Shown here: positions 13,915 to 22,888 of the stretch, piece by piece
Numbering within the stretch: position 1 is the first letter of the stretch
Layout: every line of letters starts with the position of its first letter
Assembly (NCBI GenBank): GCA_022497155.1
Contig: MU385769.1
Location: forward strand, 1-64,000
Reading direction: 5' to 3'
DNA length: 64,000 nucleotides
DNA from: Whalleya microplaca
Lineage: Eukaryota > Ascomycota > Sordariomycetes > Xylariales > Xylariaceae
Notes under the pieces: model-generated
The model's input: the letters and a program-made list of their open reading frames with translations, nothing else
What the model was told of the DNA's origin: nothing
Database searches by the model: none
Made by a program: the position numbers and the translations under genes

Positions 13915-14874
13915 TCAAAAGCGAAATACGAACCTACCAAGCTACTTACCTGAAATCAACATTACATCTCGCATGCTTAAGCTTTCTTTGACATGTCTCT
14001 GAGATGTCAAACCTTGTACTCGATGTCTCGTGCGTCATGACGTCCCGGCGATCGATCTACAAGCGTCAACAGATCTAACCTAAGATCCCGGACCGGTGGC
14101 TTGGCTAGCGCATCGTGGCCTGCAGCCCCAGCGGCTTTAAACCAACGTCTTAAACGTCTTCCAATAATATTGATTCGCCCTTGCATAACTTATGTAGTCG
14201 GGATCACTATCGGATGAACCGCATACACATGCGTGGAATAATTGATATATCATTGCAATCTTCCCAATCACCACATTCATCAGTACCTAGGTAGGTATAC
14301 CCAGGGACAGGCTTGATCGCGGAATCATTTACTCCGCTCTGCTAGATTACTCACCTTCATATTTCATCGTGCTTGACAAAAGGTGATTCTTATTATTACA
14401 CTTAACAACCCTCAAATCAGTTTGACCAGTGATTAGTGAATTGAGCGACCTGGTTTAGTCTAACACCAATTCCCCAACCGTTCAAAAAACATGAAGCCAG
14501 CAAACAGACACAGTTATACTACCTACCATAACTATATATAGAAATCAACAGACTACCAATGTATGTAACATCAACGCTCCAGCCCAGCCTCGCTTCGCCC
14601 TCGATGCGGTATCACAGTCCAGCCAGTCCTAGACGATGACCACGTGACCGAGGGTAGCCTGGATGGAATGCCACAGCATCCGCATTCCGCTTTTCGCAAC
14701 GGCACGTGTATATAGAAACCTGAGTTGTTGGCGTCCACGAGAATACATATACCTACATATCTATACCTATCGCATATCTCCTGTTAGCCCAATTGCGACG
14801 AATTGTATACTATAGCTGCTGGTCTGAAACACCTCCCGCCTGGATCTCCAACTAGAGAGAGAACCTAATCCAGC
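13915..14874. other. Divergent promoter between photolyase and the NAAA-like gene
   Basis: About 1 kb of non-coding DNA upstream of both genes. It holds the palindrome GATCGATC at 14050-14057, about 200 bp upstream of the photolyase start. GATC-core elements are bound by the white-collar light regulator in Neurospora, and fungal photolyases are usually light-induced; a role here is inference. A CACGTG E-box lies near 14641 and a TATATA at about 14710, upstream of the plus-strand gene. Confidence 0.45.
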
Positions 14875-16275
14875 ATGTCAGCCCCCGGCCCGGAGCCAGC
14901 GCGGCCGCCTACCCCGCCCCCGCCCATGCCCGCAGACGCCATCCCAGCCTACCGCATTGACCTCGCCCTCCCACCGCGTCAGCGCTACTTGGATCTCGTG
15001 GCCGACTTCGGCCCGCGCATGCGGTCTCTGACATGCCTCTTCGACGAGCTCCTAGAGGCGGTACTGCCGCCACTACCAGGTCTGCGGCCGGTGGTTAGGG
15101 CCCTGGCGCGTGTGCTGCTGCGGCACGTATGTCGTGATGGCAGTGGCGGCGTGGAGGACGCGGAGATCCGCGGGATCGCGGACGCGGCGGACCTGCCGGT
15201 GTATCTCCTGGTGGCGCTGAATAATCTGCTCGATTGTCTGCTGGGATGTACGTCCGGTGCCGTGTCCGTGACGCCGCGGAAGGGGCGGAAACGTGGGGTG
15301 GGTACGGGTGTGGGTGGGGAGCCGACGCTGATGCATTTCCGCACGCTCGATTGGAGCATGGATGAGCTGCGCGATCTGCTGGTGGTGCTCGACTTCGTGG
15401 ATTCGTCGTCGGGCGATCCGGACAATGTCATTGCGAGGTCTATTACTTACGCGGGGTATGTCGGCATGCTTACGGCGGTCAAGTGAGTTGTCCAGACGAG
15501 ACCTCGGAGTAGGGGGGTCCTCCAAGCTAATTGTTCTTACAGGAAAAACTTCTCAGTGTCTCTGAACTTCAGGCCAAATCATGACTGTTCGAGTAAGAAG
15601 CTGCGCTGGCATCAGGTGTTAGTTCTACTCGGCTACCGCCGGTCAATCAGTTCGATTCTACGGTCTCTGATTCTCGATCCTGTCAAGACTCGTCCTGAAG
15701 GTGACGCGGTACAGGAGTCGAAATCAAGCTCACCACTAGAAGAGCAGGCGAGAAACCTAGCGTTGGTTAGAACTTCACCTTGCTACATAATATTATGCAA
15801 TGGAGAAGAGGCAGCTGTCATTGAGAAAGACTATATGACGGGACTGGTCCGCACATCAACGAATTTCATCGTGCAGACAAATCATGACCTCGAAAAACAA
15901 CACTCTGCTGGGACACAGCATCCATCTTCGACAAACGCCCTTGCTGTGCGCTCTTCTGCCCTCCAGATCGAGGAATGGCTGGAAGAGTCGAGCGACCGCC
16001 GCAATTGCCTAATTAAGAAGTGGGATCGCCATGTGAAAAGTTTCCGCAGCCGTATGGCAACGGCTGCTAGGAGGCTTGCCCAGGGAACCAACGGCGACAT
16101 TTCAGATTCGGCGCAGGCATCGAAACCCAGCATCTCGGAGGATAGGCTACGTAAATGGATGGCGGCGTCTCCGACGACAAACGAGTTGACGCATTATGCG
16201 GCGATCATGGATCCGGTACAAGGTACGATTCAATGGCTGAAGCGAGGGCCAGTCCAAGGAGATATCCAGGAATAA
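14875..16275 (+). CDS. NAAA / acid-ceramidase-like amidohydrolase
   Basis: Predicted N-terminal-nucleophile amidase of 446 aa, two exons: 14875-15482 and 15543-16275 (60-nt intron, GTGAGT donor, GCTAAT branch). The N-terminal region (YRIDLALPPRQRYLDL) matches the beta-domain that precedes the enzyme core in N-acylethanolamine acid amidase and acid ceramidase. The catalytic cysteine should be C125 in LLGCTSGAV (family: [DN]CTS), followed by FRTLDW (156-160), corresponding to 'HGRNLDW'. These enzymes self-cleave before the cysteine and hydrolyse fatty-acid amides. Mammalian ones are lysosomal, but no signal peptide is seen here: the protein starts with a proline-rich, disordered stretch. A GKGRKRG-type insertion follows the cysteine. 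Family confident; substrate unknown. Confidence 0.82.
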
Positions 16276-16860
16276 TCCGATCATTCCGCCCCAGCGAGAG
16301 TTATTAGTGATATCATTAGAACCAATCATTATGCTGGTAGTAATGACAGCAGCGAATAGGAATAGACGTCATTATAGATTTACGACTAGATGGCGGTGTG
16401 TCAATGCGGTGCAATGCTACTACATTATGTCTGACCCGTATCTGTGCCACGATGAACATCTCGAGCATCACAGCTTTTTCAAAGGCCATTGTCAATCTTC
16501 GGCACGGAAGCTATCGCGGTAGCTCCAGAATTCTCGCCCATAGGGTCACTCGGAGGTGGACGCGAGAAGACTTCGCCAGCCGGGGAAGAAGGGGGTTGGG
16601 TCCATTGGTCCATTCGCCAAGTCACAAAAGTCAAGGGAATGGGGAAATCGTCAGGAGGGAATCGTTTTCATTACGTTCCGTACTGCGGTTGCGGCGGTTT
16701 CTATCCGGCTAGATGCAAGTATCAAAAGCAATCCCATGCCGACCATCTGGTCATGAATTCCCCATGAACACCAATACCTGAGAATGTCAGCTGTGTGTAA
16801 TGCATGAATGCAAGTAGGTGGGGCAGGCTTCAACATACCATCCTCGTGATAAGAAACCGT
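16276..16860. other. Convergent 3' intergenic region
   Basis: Lies between the stops of the amidase (+) and RPS21 (-). Several overlapping plus-strand frames at 16398-16767 lack motifs and consistent codon use and are regarded as chance. Nothing else seen. Confidence 0.45.
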
Positions 16861-17206
16861 TTATCGGACGGCGCTCCAGACGCTCTTCAGGAGACCATCC
16901 CGTTGTGCCAGTCTGTTCAACGCATCGTCGCTCTCGCCCATAGCACGCACGAATCCGCAGAGGGCGTAGACGTGGTTCTCGCCTGGGACTTGTCGGCCGG
17001 ACTCGTCAAGCTTGGCAATAGAGATCTGGACGGAAGCGTGGTCCTTGGCCTTGATGATTCTGTTGGTGGCACTGCACTTTCGGGGGACGTAACTAGAGAG
17101 AGGGAGCCATCAGTCTTCGGCACATCGGTCTAGCAAACAAACGGCTTTAGACTACATAAAAAAAATATGCTTACAGGTCCACGATCTCATTCTTGTCGTT
17201 CTCCAT
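16861..17206 (-). CDS. RPS21: 40S ribosomal protein S21e
   Basis: Small-subunit ribosomal protein of 87 aa, the usual length for S21e. Exon 1 is 17206-17175 and encodes [10 protein letters not shown] plus two bases; an 82-nt intron (17174-17093) follows; exon 2 is 17092-16861. Conserved blocks are [49 protein letters not shown] and a C-terminal SVWSAVR. The intron immediately after about 10 codons is typical of fungal ribosomal protein genes. It is divergent from SLX4, sharing a promoter region of about 570 bp. Confidence 0.97.
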
Positions 17207-17776
17207 TTTGGCAACTGGTTTAGTAGTGGCGTTGAGGAGTTGTGGTGGTTTGTGTAGTGATGTCGCGACAAGGGGGATGTTGTAAGGTGAAGAAATATGC
17301 AATGGACGGAGTATTTTTGACCCCTCGAAAAGAAATTGTTTGGTGGGCGTGGGGCTTCTTCGCTTTTCGGGCTGCAGGTCACGTGCATCCCGTCAGGTCT
17401 GGGCGGGCAGCTGGTCAGGTGCTTTCGAGTTGATTTCGCGGTGGCCCGTGTCCCCTCCTGTTGTCTTGGCATCCCACCTTCAACGCCTGTTGCAGCTTTT
17501 GGTGGCGCGGCGCAGCGTGGCGCCTCTTGCTTTTGTTGATATCATAACCGTTAATGTGTGAACACCGACGCGAGGCCGATTATACAGGGAGGATTCCATA
17601 CAGTATTGCCATAGAGGTCAATTCAACTTGATGTTGCTCTAGGCTCAGTTCTAATGACGTACACGATCAATGACGACCTGATTAGAAAGAAACTCGACTA
17701 ATTTTCCATTCTGTCCATCAGCAACTTGCACGGTTGCGCCAGGCGCATACCATCCCTTACACGACTTCGTTTCGTC
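17207..17776. promoter_or_regulatory. Bidirectional promoter RPS21/SLX4
   Basis: About 570 bp between divergent starts. GC-rich around 17340-17520, with a CACGTG at about 17381. In-frame codons upstream of 17777 (from 17726) extend the SLX4 frame by 17 residues but look like leader sequence. Confidence 0.5.
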
Positions 17777-20341
17777 ATGTCGGTGGCAGACGCTTTCGTG
17801 TCGTCTCCCCCAGGCCCTTCAAGGTGCTTCACCATCTCGTCTTCGCCGAAGCTGCCCTCTCTTGACGAGATATTTACAAAGAGCCCCAAGAAGCCGCCGT
17901 TAAAAAGTGGAAGCCATGCTGTGCCAATACCCAGCAATGTGCGGACCACGTTCACAAGTGCCGCAAATATCCTACGGGACGCGCCGGAAATCGATATAGA
18001 AACCGAACAAGTGACCAATTCGCCACCGCGCAAGGCCACGGCCAAGACCAACCGAGGTCGTAAGAAGAAGGCTACGACCCCGGATATTTCCAATGACCCC
18101 ACAGAGAACCCAATTCTTGTCGAGTCATCGCCCAGCGACAAGCCGTGGCAGAAGTTCAAAAGCAAGAAACAGGAGCCACAAGACGAACAGGTACCTATCC
18201 CGAAGCAGCGGGTGACAGCTGCTCCCGCCAAGAATAAGACTCGGGCGAAGACAGAAACTGTTTCAAGGCACTTTGCTACAAAAGAAGCTAGTGCACAACC
18301 TGAAGAAGAGAAAGGGGACAAGGGCAAGGCAGTGTCCAACCCGGAGACACAGACAATCGATGATACTTCCGGTTTAGAGACCGCCATGAGACGGCGCCAT
18401 GATTGGACGCCACCGCCAAACAACGAGCCTGTTTTTCTTGGATCTGACTCAGATAATCGCGAATTACTTTCATCTGTCGATAAAGTCGCAAGTTCGAAGG
18501 ATGTATTCCAGAGTTTATTAGATGATTATGGATGCAAGGATGCTCCGTTACCTCCTCCATCAGGACAGCAACAGCAATCGGAAATCCTCAAAAAGCGGAA
18601 ACGGATAGAACTTGTCTTCGCCGGCAATGAGGATACTCGACAACCTAGCAGGGAGACCTCCCCATCCAAACCAGCAGCTACGAAAAAGAAGACCAGGACG
18701 ATTACTGAACTAGCCACTGCTCCCTATGTGTTACCCATCGAACCGGAACTGGACCTCTCTGGGCCAAGTACCAAGGATTCCCTACTAAACTACTTTGATT
18801 CCGACGGCGCTGTCAAAGCGCTTGTCGAACATCAGACGGCTGTGATGTCCCAGAAGTTAGAAAAAGGTAAAGGTAAAGAACCTAAGGCGGTCACCAAACC
18901 GAAGCGCAAGAAGAAGTCTGGCACGGCAGACAAGCCCATTCTTCTTTCCCCAGACTCTGCCTTGAAACAATATTCAAATCAAGATTTTGTCTTCGGAACC
19001 TCGAGTCAATTAGTAAGAGAAGACTCGCCCGCGACAATTCGCGAGCTCCAGATGGCGATACAAGCGTCGAATCGGCCGGATTCTGATCCTTTTGCTTCCC
19101 CTGACGGTCAGGGTCTTTGGCATGCTGGTGCCAGGGACGTCGATGGTGATCTGATGAAAGTAGATGTTATTGATGCCATCGAGGACTCACCTGTCCTGCC
19201 GCGGTTTCGAGAACAAGGCAATCAATCGCGCCAGGAGTTCGTGGACATTAACGATATTCTCAAATCTTCAGATATGGAGCAGCCATCAACGAAGGGTCCA
19301 CAACCGGCTCCAAAAGATAATTCCGATTCCCTTCAATCTCAGTCGGTCCTCAGTGCGCCCATATCAAAAGCCAGTGGCTCAGAGCCTGCACAACCTACAT
19401 CTGCGGCGGCTATCAGCAACCCAAGACCGACCTATGAATTATTCACCGATGCGCAGCTAGCCAAGCAAATATCGTCGTACGGATTCAAGCCCGTAAAGAA
19501 GCGCCAAGCCATGATCGCACTCCTCGATCAGTGTTGGGCTAGTAAGAATCCGGGAGCGTCTATGTCCTTGACACAGTCTCATTCAATCTCCACAACTTCC
19601 GCCCCGAAATCGCCGAAAAGAAAGCCGTCAACAACATCATCCGCCCCCGCCCAGCCCGCAAAACCGCGCGGTCGGCCCCGTAAGAACCCCACACCCGAAA
19701 AGCCCTCGGCCTCATCCGCCCCGGCGCCAAAACCAGCAGCAGCAGCAGCCACAGCTAGCCCAAAGAAACCCCGCGGGCGCCAAAAAAAGACCAAAGCGAT
19801 CGAGATCGCAGACTCAGACAGCGCCTCCGCCTCATCCGCCCCGGCGCCAAAACCAGCAGCAGCAGCAGCAGCCACAGCTAGCCCAAAGAAACCCCGCGGG
19901 CGCCAAAAAAAGACCAAAGCGATCGAGATCGCCGATTCGGACAGCGCCTCGGCCTCCACATCCCGGGCCTCATCTCCGGGCGCGACATTCTCATCCCCAC
20001 CGCCCCCGGACCTCTCCGTCTCAGACGACACCGACTTATCCCTGACCCTGCCCTCCCCCACGGACCCGCAGGCTCGCCTGTTCACGCACATCACGAAGGC
20101 GGTGACGTCCGCGCCGCGCTCGCGCGACCCCGCCCGCCCCTCCTGGCACGAAAAGATGCTGATGTACGACCCGATCGTGCTCGAGGACCTCGCCGACTGG
20201 CTGAACGGCGGCGCGCTGGCGGCCACGGGGTACGATGGGGAGGAGGTCGAGCCGGCGGATGTGAAGAGGTGGTGCGAGAGTCGGAGTGTCGTTTGTCTTT
20301 GGAGGCGGAATATGCGGGGCAAGGAGAGGGTGCGGTATTGA
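17777..20341 (+). CDS. SLX4: SLX4, scaffold subunit of a structure-specific endonuclease
   Basis: Intronless, 854 aa from the ATG at 17777 (MSVADAFVSSPPG); an ATG 51 nt upstream is in frame but less likely. SLX4 scaffolds the SLX1 nuclease, which cuts branched DNA such as Holliday junctions and 5' flaps in the nucleus. Most of the protein is low-complexity and charged with several SP sites. Recognisable parts: a SAP-like helix pair at about 551-590 (YELFTDAQLAKQISSYGFKP), and the C-terminal SLX1-binding CCD at about 763-854 (SWHEKMLMYDPIVLEDLADW, then VKRWCESRSVVCLWRR and a terminal ERVRY). Between them are three AT-hook-like motifs (PRGRPRK, then PRGRQKK twice); the last two sit in a 120-bp tandem duplication. 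Start and ends are complete. Expected constitutive nuclear protein. Confidence 0.9.
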   Translation: MSVADAFVSSPPGPSRCFTISSSPKLPSLDEIFTKSPKKPPLKSGSHAVPIPSNVRTTFTSAANILRDAPEIDIETEQVTNSPPRKATAKTNRGRKKKATTPDISNDPTENPILVESSPSDKPWQKFKSKKQEPQDEQVPIPKQRVTAAPAKNKTRAKTETVSRHFATKEASAQPEEEKGDKGKAVSNPETQTIDDTSGLETAMRRRHDWTPPPNNEPVFLGSDSDNRELLSSVDKVASSKDVFQSLLDDYGCKDAPLPPPSGQQQQSEILKKRKRIELVFAGNEDTRQPSRETSPSKPAATKKKTRTITELATAPYVLPIEPELDLSGPSTKDSLLNYFDSDGAVKALVEHQTAVMSQKLEKGKGKEPKAVTKPKRKKKSGTADKPILLSPDSALKQYSNQDFVFGTSSQLVREDSPATIRELQMAIQASNRPDSDPFASPDGQGLWHAGARDVDGDLMKVDVIDAIEDSPVLPRFREQGNQSRQEFVDINDILKSSDMEQPSTKGPQPAPKDNSDSLQSQSVLSAPISKASGSEPAQPTSAAAISNPRPTYELFTDAQLAKQISSYGFKPVKKRQAMIALLDQCWASKNPGASMSLTQSHSISTTSAPKSPKRKPSTTSSAPAQPAKPRGRPRKNPTPEKPSASSAPAPKPAAAAATASPKKPRGRQKKTKAIEIADSDSASASSAPAPKPAAAAAATASPKKPRGRQKKTKAIEIADSDSASASTSRASSPGATFSSPPPPDLSVSDDTDLSLTLPSPTDPQARLFTHITKAVTSAPRSRDPARPSWHEKMLMYDPIVLEDLADWLNGGALAATGYDGEEVEPADVKRWCESRSVVCLWRRNMRGKERVRY
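19711..19953 (+). repeat. Near-perfect tandem duplication inside SLX4
   Basis: Copy 1 is 19711-19830 (120 bp) and copy 2 is 19831-19953 (123 bp). They differ by one extra CAG in a (CAG)n alanine tract and a few silent-type changes near the 3' end. Each copy encodes APAPKPAAA...SPKKPRGRQKKTKAIEI, i.e. one AT-hook-like element. The high identity points to a recent event. Confidence 0.9.
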
Positions 20342-21323
20342 GGAGATTGCGTGTGCTTGGGGTTGGTTGGGTACCTAGGGTATCTCCTTGAGAGACCTGT
20401 ATATACGACTATGGATGGCAACTCCGCATCGATATAGCTTTATGGACCACATTGAAGCTTCGGTGGCGTGGATACGATGGGGCGCTTTTTAAATAGAGAG
20501 GAATAGGTAAATAACCCACATACTTCTACCTTTCTGCGTCTATATACACACCCCAAGGGAACTTGCAGCACCAATCGGGACTCTTGAGGTGGATATGGAA
20601 TTCTTATATATCGGAGCAAATCTAAGTTTGGTATCGTCTAGGTGACTACGGGCACATGCCACCATCGTCTTTTTCTACATTGACCCCGGCGATATTGTGC
20701 ACGTGACGTAATCACATGTGTACATATATATGCGTAGATCTGAATGATCTACTCTATGGGTATCCTGTCAGTCAGTTTGTATATCATAGGCAAGTTGTCG
20801 ATGTGAGTTGTTGGACTATCATGGTGTGATGAGATGACAGACTACCTGTATGTAGCGACCGTCTGGGGGCATGCTATCAAGACTTACCGTCACCTAAAAT
20901 ATGGTTTCTTCCTCGCTGACATATGGATTGTACGTGTTCACGTTGCGATTGAGAAATTGATTCTGCGGGACTCTCTATTATCAACTATCCGTATTATTTG
21001 GAGATGAACCTAGAGAAATTTTATATATGCCTTGTTTCTTCTTCCCACTCCGGCGAGGTCTCACGAATTCTACTAGCGAGCGTTTTCTTGAACTTCATTC
21101 TGTCATTTTTTCCTTTATTTCGGTCCGTGTCTCGCACTTCTACTAATTCGGTATTTCAACTCTCCCTGGCTTCTACATCATATGGCAATGATTACGGCGA
21201 ACACTCAGCCGGATTCGACTGGCTTTCGGTGCTCAGGAAAAGCTTGTCGAGCTTTTCAAAAAGTAAAAAATAAGTTTAAAAATTTTCATTGATTTAATAC
21301 ATAAAAGTCCTGATAAAAAAATT
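20342..21323. other. Intergenic downstream of SLX4
   Basis: About 1 kb, AT-rich. A 91-codon frame at 20998-21273 is without motifs; it ends beside a small stem (GAAAAGCT/AGCTTTTC, about 21236-21258) and is not called a gene. Confidence 0.4.
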
Positions 21324-21460
21324 GAAAAAAAAAATTGGATCGACCTAGGTCTGAGAGAGGGTGTTCCCAAGTTTAGAATCGAACCGAGTTGAACCCAAAC
21401 CCTCAAGGTGCTTAGGCAAGACCCGGAAGCCCCGCCGCTACACCACGAGAGAGTGAATTC
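21324..21460 (-). mobile_element. tRNA-like / SINE-like element with pol III boxes
   Basis: On the minus strand, 21445-21433 reads TGGTGTAGCGGCG, close to a tRNA A box, and 21385-21376 reads GGTTCGATTC, a canonical B box; 47 nt separate them. About 40 nt further on is a run of ten T (21334-21325), a pol III terminator, followed by a second T7 run. The acceptor arms do not pair into a cloverleaf, so it is not an intact tRNA. A tRNA-derived SINE or a tRNA pseudogene explains both boxes plus the T/A-rich tail. No second copy is present in the window. Confidence 0.4.
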
Positions 21461-21550
21461 GTTGCAGGTACCATTTTTAGTAGGCCTTATAAATTTTACA
21501 CTCTGGATCTGCCCTGCACCGGCCCCGGTAGCTACAGCGTTTGCATCCAT

Positions 21551-22285
21551 TCACTGCAAGTCAGTAACTTCAGCTGATGGAGACGCTATTGGCGCATCCT
21601 CGGCTTCACCCTCCTCGGGATCCAAACAGGGGCTTTCGCTCTCGTTGGCCTCCTGGTGCGGACTGGCACCTGGAACCTCAGCGAGAACTGCCGCCTTTTC
21701 CTGCCCCATCTCCTCCGTCCTAGCGATGAGCTTTCTCATCTGTGCCCTTTCACGCCGCAGGCGACGAATTTGTGCTCTCCTCGCCGGCGAGCAATTCGTC
21801 TTGCAGTCCTCGCACAACTTCGGCTTTCGGCCCGGGATCTCCCTCAGACAGCCGGGACCGCAGCAGAGCACCGTGCGCTTGCGCTTCGGGGTCATATCCT
21901 TGGGATCGATATGCAATGACCACTCTCTACCCCGAGCCCGGCACACTGAGCATTGGACGAAACCTGGCTCATCTATGGGCTCCCCACAAAGTACGCAGAG
22001 GCCCATTGATTTCCGGTGTTCCTTCTGTCTCCTGAGATTGTTACTTCTCTCGTTATGGTGGTAAGTACAGGACTTACGACCCGGAATAGCCGGCTGGGTA
22101 CATGACTTACGGGCTCTACATTGACGGTCCTGAGGAACTGGTTCCGCAGGAACTTCTGGAGGGTTCGGTTCAAGCGTCTGGCCGGCCGGGGGTTCAAGCC
22201 GCGATACCGATAACATCGACTTCATAGACATTTTCCAGTGTGGTTTGGAGATGACTAGGCTATGTTGTTTTGGGCATACTATCAC
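21551..22285 (-). CDS. Cys-rich predicted zinc-binding protein, family unknown
   Basis: Single-exon frame of 244 aa (or 226 aa from an internal ATG at residue 19, MSMKSMLS). Cysteines and histidines are ordered as follows: C56, C62, C73 with HH at 76-77; C97-x2-C100 and C112-x2-C115; C141, C142, C146; C158-x2-C161 and C165. The central module GLCVLCGEP...QCSVCRARGR resembles small zinc modules found in many uncharacterised fungal proteins. Two segments beginning IPGRK and followed by C/H pairs then a basic helix look like an internal duplication. A basic, coiled-coil-like helix (RRAQIRRLRRERAQMRKL) and an acidic tail follow. Nucleic-acid binding is plausible but only inferred. The stop lies about 90 bp from the SINE-like element. 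Confidence 0.6.
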   Translation of the reverse strand: MIVCPKQHSLVISKPHWKMSMKSMLSVSRLEPPAGQTLEPNPPEVPAEPVPQDRQCRARKSCTQPAIPGRKSCTYHHNERSNNLRRQKEHRKSMGLCVLCGEPIDEPGFVQCSVCRARGREWSLHIDPKDMTPKRKRTVLCCGPGCLREIPGRKPKLCEDCKTNCSPARRAQIRRLRRERAQMRKLIARTEEMGQEKAAVLAEVPGASPHQEANESESPCLDPEEGEAEDAPIASPSAEVTDLQ

Positions 22286-22888
22286 CGGTACACAATGGAG
22301 GATTTAATACTTCTAGCGCCATTGCGACTGTTACATATCATTGTTAAATCTATGTTATTGTCAAGATTCGATGTTTTTGTCCGCATCTTATGTATCTAAG
22401 AACAAAGCGTTATGTCAGCTCTACTAGCCTAATGAACAAACACAACGTCAAAGAGTCGTAACAAGGTTCAAACTTTCCCCAGCCTGCTATCAAGTGTCTC
22501 GTGTAACTTCAGATTAATACCAAAAGTCGACCAGTATGCCCTAGAGCATAATCTGCCAAGCTGTCTTCTTTGTTAACCAGAATAGTGGAAATGTTTATAC
22601 GCCAAATCTGTGCAGTGAACATACATGAATAGTTTCTGGAGTATGCTCCATTCTATGTCATCCCAAAATTTACCGTCTAGAAAATTACAATTATTAGACG
22701 CCATTACTCTACAAGTCTTAGATCGCCTCTTTGATCCTAGACATTCATGACTCATATTTTGATGATTAAGGCCTTAGCTCTTCTTATCATAGTGTCTCCA
22801 GAAACTTATGTGTTAGAACCTACAGTCCTTTATGCGGGTTTACTAACATGAGACAAATAAGGACAACTAGAAAATGCAATCTGCAATT
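22286..22888. other. AT-rich intergenic
   Basis: Between the 5' end of the Cys-rich gene and the 3' end of the P450, both on the minus strand. No ORF, RNA gene or repeat that I can support. Confidence 0.5.

Noticed and set aside
17698..18423. A 241-codon minus-strand frame opposite the start of SLX4, and a 280-codon one at 19579-20421
   Set aside because: Both are antisense shadows of SLX4; the second includes the mirrored duplication and Ala/Gly runs, and neither resembles a protein family.
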